A stretch of 64,000 nt of DNA from assembly GCA_947184155.2 (NCBI GenBank), contig CAMXCT020002374.1, forward strand, positions 1 to 64,000. Reading direction: 5' to 3'. Position numbers and translations under genes: made by a program. Every line of letters starts with the position of its first letter. Position 1 is the stretch's first letter. The notes below the pieces were generated by a model. The model did no database searches, was not told the DNA's origin, and was given only the letters and a program-made list of their open reading frames with translations. The DNA comes from Cladocopium goreaui. Taxonomy: Eukaryota; Sar; Dinophyceae; Suessiales; Symbiodiniaceae. Positions 56,542 through 64,000 of this stretch are shown piece after piece.

Positions 56542-56658
56542 GGGATTCATTTCAGCTATTCCAACATGAGCCTTGATGAAATTTGCGAGGACCTCCTCGC
56601 AGGGAAAAACATGATTGTCAAAAAAATGGCTGCAAGGGCCCGCAGATTTCGCGTCCGG
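56542..56658 (+). CDS. Candidate exon (39 codons)
   Basis: Acceptor TAATTACAG, donor GTATATAAT. It reads GIHFSYSNMSLDEICEDLLA then GKNMIVKKMAARARRFRVR, ending very basic. Phase 0 on both sides; joins 56138 and 57087. Confidence 0.62.
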
Positions 56659-57086
56659 GTATATAATTATATGCAGAATGTAATATTATATCAATCATGA
56701 TATATATATATAATACAATAATAGTGTATAGTAATACAACTATAATAATAATAGTAATAGTAATAAGTATGTATATATATACAATTATATATATATATAT
56801 ACAAATATATATATATACACGAACCAGCTAAAACAAAATGCAGGGTTCTAAGATGATTTGAACATACTGGACCCCCAAGTCCCTTCAAGTGGAATAAAAT
56901 CGCGAAACAGAAACCACCTTTAAATGTATCTTGGAGGTGCATCCCTCTTTGAAATGGCTTCTACACTCAATAGAAAAATATGGATTATCATCACTTATAT
57001 GTGGATTATATGGGTGATATATGGCTTACAAACCGCCTACACTCAGTGGTTTGCACATCGTAAGATCATGAAATTTCTGTTCCCAG

Positions 57087-57266
57087 TTTTCCCATGAACG
57101 TGACACCGAGGTTGGAATCATCACCAAGGACAACCGCGAACATCGGGAACTGCCTCGGGCGCGGAAACATCGGGATGTCATTGCCAGCATTGCCAGCATC
57201 CCGGAAGGCGTGGAAACGGCGGCACTGGGGACGGACCTGGCCGTGGGCCCCCCCCGTTATGTGAAT
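57087..57266 (+). CDS. Candidate exon (60 codons)
   Basis: Acceptor CTGTTCCCAG, donor GTTGGT (GTGAAT six bases earlier also fits). It reads FSHERDTEVGIITKDNREHR, ELPRARKHRDVIASIASIPE and GVETAALGTDLAVGPPRYVN. Hydrophilic and GC3-rich. Phase 0 to phase 0, joining 57933. Confidence 0.62.
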
Positions 57267-57489
57267 GTTGGTTTATAAACAATTATAAGCCTCATACTAT
57301 ACGTAGTTATATCTAACGAATCTACAGTAACATAAACCATAGTTAAGCCACTTATAAAGCAACTTAGCTATCTTGGGGGCTCCATCCCGTATACTTATAA
57401 GTATCATAAACCCTAGTTATTGAAGTTATTTGCACCAACTTAGCTATCGTTCGGGGGAAGGACGACAGTTATTCCTTGCTGGTCATTGC

Positions 57490-57795
57490 TGGTTAATGGA
57501 TGGTTAATGGAGAGTTTTTCTCCCAGTCATATGGTACCCCATTATAGGGGAACGATATGGCTGGTCCGTGGATGTTTAATTGATGTTTAATGGATGGTTA
57601 ATGGAGAGTTTTTCTCCCAGTCATATGGTACCCCATTATTAGGGGAATGATATGGCTGGTTAGTGGGTGTTTAATGGATGTTTAATGGATGGTTATTCCC
57701 CAGTCAAATGGTACCCCATTATTAGGGGAATGATATGGCTGGTTAGTGGATGTTTAATGGATGTTTAATGGATGGTTAACCCCCCAGTCATATGG
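57490..57795. repeat. Tandem repeat of about 83-93 bp, 4 copies
   Basis: Each unit has CCAGTCATATGGTACCCCATTA, GGGGAA(T/C)GATATGGCTGG and two TGTTTAATGGATG words. Lies in an intron. Confidence 0.88.
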
Positions 57796-57932
57796 TAATA
57801 GTAGGTTTTGACAATTCCTCATATATGGCCCATGGATAGTTATGATTAGTTATGTGTTTGTATTGTGTTTGGCAGGGAAGCGTTAGTTATGCGTGTTCGA
57901 CTTGTGTTCTGAGGGTGTTTCTTGATATCTAG

Positions 57933-57977
57933 ACTGAAGAAGCGCTGGGACGAAGCTGGGACGAAGCTGTGCACTTG
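57933..57977 (+). CDS. Candidate exon, 5' part of an exon split by an introner
   Basis: After GATATCTAG it reads TEEALGRSWDEAVHL (15 codons, phase 0). The last four bases CTTG are the first bases of the family C element. Splicing at GT 57978 and AG 58105 continues straight into HQRPDLDDL. Confidence 0.6.
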
Positions 57978-58105
57978 GTGGCTCATCCCACGAATCGTAA
58001 GTGGGTTATAATCCCAGTGATTTACATGGAATAAGTAGGGTTAATCCACTGAAATATCTGGGGTTATAACCCACAAAAACGATTCGTGGGTAGTTCGCCA
58101 CCAAG
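57974..58105. mobile_element. MITE family C inside an exon: candidate introner
   Basis: CTTGGTGGC...GCCACCAAG ends with CA on both flanks. The left TIR contains GT (57978-57979) and the right TIR ends in AG (58104-58105), giving a 128-nt GT-AG intron. With it removed the flanking sequence is one open frame in the gene's phase. Confidence 0.8.
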
Positions 58106-58172
58106 CATCAACGTCCAGACTTGGATGATTTGGATGAAACCCACCCACTTCCCGGCGAGCGACAAAAACGTG
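58106..58172 (+). CDS. Candidate exon, 3' part of the split exon
   Basis: It reads HQRPDLDDLDETHPLPGERQ then KR, with donor GTAAAC and one leftover G. That G plus GT at 58910 makes Gly, so the phase is right for the next exon. Acidic then basic, probably disordered. Confidence 0.6.
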
Positions 58173-58196
58173 GTAAACTTGGGACCCCAAAAAAAC

Positions 58197-58299
58197 CGGC
58201 CTGGTAAACATACAAAAAGCCATGGAAAATGGTCATTTATAGTGCATTTACCCATGAAAAATTGTGATTTTCCATAGTTATGTTAGTTTACCAGAGGGT
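58197..58299. mobile_element. MITE family B, left end diverged
   Basis: CCGGCCTGGTAAACATACAA to TTAGTTTACCAGAGGGTA. Confidence 0.85.
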
Positions 58300-58909
58300 A
58301 AATGGAATAAACCTAGTTAGTGGACTTACGATCAACAGGCTTTCTAACCAGTTGCGAAGTGGGATCATTCATAGAATTGAAGGGAAACTTTGCAGAAAAC
58401 CCCTTTACATTTGAGCCAATTCTCTCTTAAGTGAATCCATTTAAGCATATCCCATCTACATCCCCATCTACATCCACATCCATATCCCCATCTATTTTCC
58501 CAACTTAGTTACATTCCATTATATGATAGCATCCCCAAAATAGATCGAAAAGTCAGACACCTGGAAATATGAGGTCAATTTCATATCTCTACAGTACCAT
58601 CCTAGAAACCATTGAATCAATGGAAGATTTTCCCGCAAGCCATGTTTGATTACCAGAGGCTAATGGATAATTCCAGGTCATTCCCTTTCCCATGAAATCC
58701 CAAATCGCGAAAAAGATCCCAATCAATCCCATAAGTTTCCCCATGAAAATTCCTAACGAATCCCAATCAATCCCATATGAAAGCCTATGAAATCCCAACT
58801 TATTTATGTCTAAATCCCACGGTAAATCCCAAGAAATGTCCACGTAAGTCCCATGAATTCCCAACAAAAATCCCACACTTTCCCTCCGATTTGGGCGTTT
58901 CTTTGGCAG
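58300..58909. other. Intron-like stretch
   Basis: Repeated AATCCCAA/CCCATGAAAT words resemble 34260-34560. No exon. Confidence 0.5.
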
Positions 58910-59074
58910 GTGCCATTTTGGACGATGAGGTCGCAGGGACCTCATCGTCCAGCGATGACGTGAGCATCAAAAGCAAGGGGAGTCAGAGGCCGCTAACAAC
59001 CAAAAGCGGCGCTGGGATGTACAACCCAATGGGAAATCGATTAAGGGACATTGACCTTTTTGGGTTTATTTCAG
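58910..59074 (+). CDS. Candidate exon (Ser/Lys-rich, disordered)
   Basis: Acceptor CTTTGGCAG, donor GTGATT after TTTCAG. It reads AILDDEVAGTSSSSDDVSIK, SKGSQRPLTTKSGAGMYNPM then GNRLRDIDLFGFIS, leaving one G. Serine/acidic clusters look like phosphorylation-prone linker. Its phase fits both neighbours. Confidence 0.6.
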
Positions 59075-59431
59075 GTGATTCTTGAAAAAAATCCATTGGC
59101 CATTTGGAACATTAAGCATTTGGGAAATCTGTAAGGAATATGGTTAATTATACAATTTAAACAATTGTTCCTTGGGTTTGGTTAAGGTGATTGTTCCCAA
59201 TTATTCCTATATGTGTATATATATATATATGGGAAAATATGGATTGTCTGGGAAAATAATCCCATATATATATATACGTATATATAAAACCAATTGGATT
59301 CTTTAAATTTCCCAATGGAACATCGACCACTGTAGGGAATCTCTAGGGAATATGTGTTTCTTGTTTTTGGGACCCCCGAATCTGTAGAAATCCATAGCAA
59401 TCCAAGGGAACTGGGGTTGGATTAAAGCTGT

Positions 59432-59540
59432 TACCCTCCCTGGTAAACATACAAAAAGCTATTGAAAATGGCCCATTTATAGTGAGTTTTCCCATTAAAA
59501 ATGGTGATTTTCTATAGCTATGTTAAATTACCAGAGGGTA
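59432..59540. mobile_element. MITE family B
   Basis: TACCCTCCCTGGTAAACATAC to GTTAAATTACCAGAGGGTA. Confidence 0.9.
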
Positions 59541-59689
59541 CTAAGATCATGGAGTTTTCTGAGCAAGAATTGGGATTGCTGCCAGTGATCGTTTTTTTTG
59601 CCGAAGATGTTGATGTTCACCAGCAAAACAAAACGGAATTCAAGTATACTTGAATCATTGAGATGGATGTCTCCATGGTACTTAGATAT

Positions 59690-59898
59690 TATCAACCATT
59701 ATCAACCATTATCAACCATTGTCAACCATTATCAACCATCATTAACCATATATTATATGATATTATAATATATCAACCATATTACCCATATTAACCACAT
59801 ATTAACCACATATTAACCACATATTAACCACATATTAACCACATATTAACCACATATTAACCACATATTAACTATTATCAACCATTGTCAACCATTAT
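59690..59898. repeat. ATTATCAACC and AACCACATATT tandem words
   Basis: Five TATCAACCAT words, then eight AACCACATATT 11-mers, ending at a family C element. Confidence 0.9.
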
Positions 59899-59900
59899 CA

Positions 59901-60029
59901 CTTGGTGGCTCATCCCACTTAGTAAGTGGGTAAAACCCCAGTGATTTACATGGGATAAGTAGGGTTAATCCACTGAAATAACTGGGCTTATAACCCACAA
60001 AAACGATTCGTGGGTAGTTCGCCACCAAG
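59901..60029. mobile_element. MITE family C, copy in intron
   Basis: CTTGGTGGCTCATCCCACT to AGTTCGCCACCAAG; CA on both flanks. Confidence 0.92.
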
Positions 60030-60113
60030 CAACATATTTTATGATGTTTATAAACCCCATTAACTATAGATATATCTACCATAAACCATAGTTATTGAAG
60101 TTATTTGCACCAG

Positions 60114-60375
60114 AAATCATCCTTTTCTGGGCCAGTTGCCTCACCCATATGCTCAATGTATGGAATATTTACCTACATTTATCCAACAAATGGCCCAAAT
60201 GTAGGTAAATATGCTATACATGGAGCATCTGGATCAGTTGCTCACACATCAAATCGACCGCTCGTGAGCTCGAGGCTGAGCAATTTGGAGGATCAAAGAT
60301 CATCCCCAGGCGGATCGTCGCGTCGCAAGCGTTGCGGCGTTGCGCGTGGCGGGAGGAGCAATGCAGAAGCATGGG
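60114..60375 (+). CDS. Candidate exon interrupted by a family D element
   Basis: After TTTGCACCAG, the leftover G of the previous exon plus AA gives Glu, then IILFWASC. The same phase resumes after the element as SHIKSTARELEAEQFGGSK then IIPRRIVASQALRRCAWREE. The GC3-rich frame (34 of 48 codons after the element) contains a stop inside the element, so it must be removed for the frame to work. The 3' border is uncertain; GC or GA donors near 60365-60372 are possible. Confidence 0.5.
60144..60232. mobile_element. MITE family D inside an exon: candidate introner
   Basis: CCCATATGCTCAATGTATGG to ACATGGAGCATCTGG, flanked by CAGTTGCCTCA and CAGTTGCTCA (imperfect direct repeat, 102-bp period). A GC-AG intron 60151-60237 would keep the frame (SCLTHI-CSHIK). 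Other splice choices are possible. Confidence 0.65.
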
Positions 60376-60540
60376 GGATTACCCTCCTAATAATGGGGAT
60401 TTATAGGGGATATAATGGGGATTTATAGGGATTTATAGGGGATATAATAGGGATTTCTAGGGATTTATAGGGGATATAATGGGGATTTATAGGGATTTAT
60501 AGGGGATATACCCTCTGGATATAATGTTCAGCCTCCAAAT
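60376..60540. repeat. GGGATTTATAGGGGATATAAT tandem repeats, copy 2
   Basis: A unit of about 33 bp repeated four times. Like 50759-50870 it directly precedes a family B MITE. Confidence 0.88.
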
Positions 60541-60659
60541 TACCCTCTGGTAAACGTTTACAGTTTGCGAACTTGAAAATTGCCCAGTCGAAATAGTGAG
60601 TTTCCCCATTAATAGCATGGTGATTTTCCATACTTATGTAAATGTTTACCAGAGGGTAA
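60541..60659. mobile_element. MITE family B
   Basis: TACCCTCTGGTAAACGTTTAC to AATGTTTACCAGAGGGTA, slightly longer interior. Confidence 0.9.
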
Positions 60660-61084
60660 CAGTTTGACCCTGAACATCGCTATGTTTGTTTTATAAAATG
60701 TTTTTAGTGGAAAGTAGTATTTCGACCCATGACTGATGGCAGGCTCGACTTTTGGACACTTTGTCCGAACTTGAGGTGTCCAACCCAACCTGTCCAGATG
60801 TTGATGTTGATCTTGTGTAGATGAAAACATGAATGTAACATATGTCTACTACACAGAGACATTGTATAAATATCAATATATATATAATATATACATACAT
60901 ATACATTTATTTACTTGTTTGTTTATTTATTTATTAAATGTATGTATGTATGTATACAGTATATATACATACATACATATCTATACATAGGTAAGTTTAT
61001 ATATATATCCACATTATACATGTTGGAACCAAGGTGGAAGTGAAAGAACCACCATGTTGCTAGCATGATCTTTCATCTTTGCAG
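60660..61084. other. Intron-like stretch with TATG/TTTA microsatellite
   Basis: TATATA, TTTATT and TATGTA runs at 60870-61005. No exon before 61085. Confidence 0.55.
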
Positions 61085-61171
61085 CCGAGATCGAACGGCC
61101 AAGCCGCAGGTTTTGTGACTGACCCCTTGCAGTTCATCAATTTGGAATCTCGGAGAAACCATGAACACATT
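61085..61171 (+). CDS. Candidate exon (29 codons)
   Basis: Acceptor CATCTTTGCAG, donor GTGATA. It reads PRSNGQAAGFVTDPLQFINL then ESRRNHEHI. Phase 0 at both ends; joins 61513. Confidence 0.55.
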
Positions 61172-61512
61172 GTGATACGTGGTGGTTCTTACTATAGCAC
61201 TTATTTGTAAAAAGAATAGTAACAATAATAATGATATTACTCATGCAAATTATTGTTATCATACATATATATATAATTACATATGTATACATGTAACCAT
61301 CATTCAACAATAATTTGCAATTATTGTTGGCAGTAAGGGTTAATGGCAGGAAAGGAATCCTTCCCAAATATTTCGGGCCAAGCCTTTGGGGCCTGGAAAA
61401 TCACCATTGAAAGAGGCAAATCATCTTTTTTAATCATCGAACTAAATGGGCCATCTATACATATCTATACCATAGCAAACTTTTTAAGAACCATATTTTT
61501 TTGAGTTTCCAG

Positions 61513-61600
61513 GTTGCCAGACTTTTGATGACCTATCCATTTCCTGAGATTGACAGCGTGAAGATGAATGTGGACCTGCACACAGGCCAAAAAGGCCGTG
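61513..61600 (+). CDS. Candidate exon
   Basis: Acceptor GAGTTTCCAG, donor GTGGGTC. It reads VARLLMTYPFPEIDSVKMNV then DLHTGQKGR, leaving one G. That G plus TA at 61868 makes Val, keeping the phase. Confidence 0.57.
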
Positions 61601-61867
61601 GTGGGTCAGTTCAGTTGAAGCTGAGCAGTTGCGTTTGACACCCAAAGGTTGGTTGATGATTAGTTTGAAGGTAATTGTCTGAAATGGGAGTATCATTATA
61701 TATTGGGGATTCTCAATGATTCTCATATCACACTGGGACTTTCATGATTAGTTTGGGGGTGATAGCCCGGTGATAGCTTGATACTCAAGTTTATATTGAA
61801 TTTTCAGATGATCCCAATTCATCCGGATAAATTATATCAAGTTATATAAAAACGCTTGCACCGAGAG

Positions 61868-61947
61868 TAGCCTATCATGTGATCACCGATGGCTGTGCGA
61901 TGGCAGGCTACCACGTGCGAAAGCTGCTCTTTTCCTTCAAGGCCCTG
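61868..61947 (+). CDS. Candidate exon
   Basis: After CACCGAGAG it reads AYHVITDGCAMAGYHVRKLL then FSFKAL, ending in phase 0 at GTGAAA. The same frame stays open into the following family F element, so the true 3' border could be further right. Confidence 0.55.
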
Positions 61948-62095
61948 GTGAAATCACTGTTCTCCCGAAGCCAGTTTTATCGCTGGAATCATAGGGTAAA
62001 TCGATTGTTTTTTTTTTGCAGCGAAATCATCCCCTTTTCTGGCCGCTTTGTTGTTTCGCAATATCATTCAGGTTAGTGAAATATGATCATTTAAG
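61948..62095. mobile_element. Family F element at an exon's 3' edge
   Basis: Starts at the GT donor (GTGAAATCACTGTTCTCCCG) and ends GATCATTTAAGG. Shares GTTCTCCCGAAGCC, CATCCCCTTTT and GCAATAT.ATTCAG with 37327 and 40821. It also contains TTTTTTTTTTGCAG and CATTCAG then GTTAGTG, i.e. exon-like borders. Confidence 0.7.
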
Positions 62096-62356
62096 GGGTC
62101 TGAAGGAGTAGATTAGTGGTGCTTATTTTCAGACAAAACTATATGGTTTTCAAGAAGGCGAACTGTGGATGCGTTGATATCTATGGATAACTCTGGTTCA
62201 TAACTAGGTACAATTTATGATGATTATGACTTGAGATTATAGGTTGGATGGGTTAATAAACCAACTTCTAACTACACTTGGAGAAGGATCCCACGCTTTT
62301 CGTGGTTATTGAACCATAATAATTCTTCTAATCGTAAGTCCCCGATTTATTCCAGT

Positions 62357-62474
62357 TACCCTCTGGTAAACTAAGATAGCTATGGAAAATCACGATTTGA
62401 ATATTATTTTATATAATAGGTAAATCAACTATCAATGGCCATTTCCAATAGCTGCGTTAAATTACCAGAGGGTA
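62357..62474. mobile_element. MITE family B
   Basis: TACCCTCTGGTAAACTAAGAT to GTTAAATTACCAGAGGGTA. Confidence 0.9.
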
Positions 62475-62499
62475 TAGGTGGGTTGCAACTAGGGTCAAG

Positions 62500-62570
62500 C
62501 GGGTCAAGCTCACCAGTGACGTTTCGTCGGATGATCCTCTAATGCTGTGGGAGTTGGGGAAGAGAAGATT
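62500..62570 (+). CDS. Candidate exon
   Basis: After GGGTCAAG it reads RVKLTSDVSSDDPLMLWELG then KRRL, in the phase left by the 61947 exon. The frame meets TGA at 62578; no clear GT donor, so the end is approximate. Confidence 0.4.
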
Positions 62571-62726
62571 GTGGCCATGAAAAAAAACATGGTTTCGTTG
62601 ATGATTCATATAATTTATCCATGGCTATGGTAAATTCAATTTGAACATCGTTGTTGCAGTTCATTGAAGGGTATATACTGTATATAGTTGTGACTAGAGC
62701 CATTCCGTGGTGTTTTTCGGTGGCAG

Positions 62727-62780
62727 GAGCCTACCACAGAGGATGGGCTGAAGCTCTTTAGTTTCCTCAAGCGGAGGCAG
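62727..62780 (+). CDS. Candidate exon (18 codons)
   Basis: Acceptor TTCGGTGGCAG, donor GTTTGC. It reads EPTTEDGLKLFSFLKRRQ; the other two frames contain stops. Phase 0 to 0. Last exon I can see; the gene may continue beyond the window. Confidence 0.55.
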
Positions 62781-62844
62781 GTTTGCCCTCGGGGGTTGAG
62801 TATGCGATCTATGATTTGGATAGCTGAAAAAGACTGCAACAACT

Positions 62845-62995
62845 ATTACTCAATGGGAATTTCAGGATCCTAAAATGGAGGTACTGTACCATATAAGGGC
62901 ATATTTTGCGGGGATATTCCCTTACATAGGCCTGAAATATAGGCCTTATATATGGTAGGTACCTCCAATCAATCGGATCCTGGAATGGCCATTGA
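62845..62995. mobile_element. MITE-like family G, copy 2
   Basis: TCAATGGGAATTTCAGGATCC to GGTACCTCCAATCAATCGG and GATCCTGGAATGGCCATTGA. Matches 46954. Confidence 0.8.
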
Positions 62996-63109
62996 TATAT
63001 GGAAAATGGCCCATAGAAACAGATGATTTTCCCAGCGACATCAACCTCCAAACCTCCATTTATGGTTGGGATTTTCCAGTTCGCTATGTTAAATAACCAC
63101 ATGGTACAT

Positions 63110-64000
63110 CAGGTAGAAAACAAATGGATTATATTATATTGATTCTGCATACACTTTTATTGTAGAAATTTTAGTATCTTTGATACATTTTAATACACTT
63201 GAACTTTACACATTCTTTACACTTCCTGGCAGCACTTTTGGAGGTGTAAAAAGAAAAAAACAAGTGAGAACAAATAATTTGCAACTTTCATATGGAAAGT
63301 GAAAGCAACGTAAAAGTCTCGCGTGTTTACACCTTTGTACAATTGTGTTTCACTTTGCTTTTCAGTTTTCATTTATATGACTGTATACGGGGAATTTGAG
63401 ACATCTAGACATGTAATATGCAAAACCCAGGGGAAAGAAAACGTGTCGAAAGTGGGAAGAAACTAAAAAACAAGTTAAATCAAAAAACGTAGTTGAAACA
63501 TGCAAAAAAAACATTAGAATCCTCCGAGCCTTCACGTGTTTTTTACACATCATTTTTGATATCAGTTTTCGTTTGGATGACTGTATCAGGATAAGTTGAT
63601 GACTGTATCAGGATAAGTTGAAACATCTAGACATATCTAGACGGCAAAACAAGTGGAAACAAGTGGAAACAGGTGTAAAAAGACTGTAAAAGCAAGTGAG
63701 AAAATGCGAAGAACAAGTTGAAGTGAACACAAAGTGAACATGCGAAGTGTCTTAAAACAGGTGTAATTTCCTCGAGTTTTTTACACCAAATTTTAGCACT
63801 TTTGAACTGTATCAGGGGAAGCTGGGACATAAAAACATGGACTATGCAAAACAATGTGGAAAACGTGACAAAAGTGGAAAGAAAGTGGAAAACAAGAGCG
63901 AAAAGAACTTGAAGATGAAAAGCGTATATGACGAATGTATAAATATGCATAAACATGTATCAAAATGTAAAACAATCTACACACCGCGAGTTTTTGCATT
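63110..64000. repeat. Degenerate tandem repeat, about 200-240 bp unit, 3 copies
   Basis: TTTTTACAC...GACTGTATCAGGATAAGTTG...ACATCTAGACAT...GCAAAAC...GTGGAAA recurs starting near 63310, 63535 and 63775. A 20-bp block is doubled at 63577-63620. No exon recognised to the window end. Confidence 0.7.

Overview
The window looks like nuclear DNA of a dinoflagellate, most likely a symbiodiniacean or close relative. Evidence: a Ty1/copia-type retrotransposon whose Gag carries tandem CCCH zinc fingers, a small gene with a dinoflagellate-style C/H-rich finger and PPGL motifs, very long simple-sequence arrays, and short GC3-rich exons buried in long AT-rich introns full of small inverted-repeat transposons. 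No bacterial, plasmid or organellar gene organisation, rRNA, tRNA or CRISPR array was seen.

Layout. (1) 1-8802, minus strand: a copia-like retrotransposon. Gag, protease and integrase lie in one intact 1964-codon frame; reverse transcriptase and RNase H follow in frames broken by single-base shifts, and the 3' end runs off the window. (2) 8.9-26 kb: gene-poor, with microsatellites, a 78-bp minisatellite spanning about 1.6 kb next to a 100-N assembly gap, direct duplications, and one short zinc-finger gene (10886-11434, minus). (3) 26.4-63.1 kb: visibly more AT-rich and crowded with at least seven MITE-like families (called A-G here). Between them lie short, GC3-rich open segments on the plus strand with splice-like borders. 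I read these as exons of one large multi-exon gene, or two. Several neighbours join in phase: 26866-27028 to 27369-27488 to 29436-29483 to 30838-30884; 43454-43561 to 45480-45584; 56013-56138 through to 60114; and 61085-61171 to 61513-61600 to 61868-61947. The protein has hydrophobic, membrane-like segments in the middle, one ubiquitin-interacting-motif-like exon near its N-terminal side, and long hydrophilic parts downstream. I do not recognise the family. (4) 63.2-64.0 kb: a degenerate tandem repeat.

Most notable observation. Two MITE copies (family C at 57974-58105 and family D at 60144-60232) interrupt otherwise continuous exons, and in both cases there is an in-frame splice solution that uses dinucleotides in or beside the element's terminal repeats. 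A third (F, from 61948) starts exactly at an exon's 3' edge. This is the pattern expected of introners, transposons that become introns on insertion. Exon borders come from reading the sequence alone, with no transcript data.
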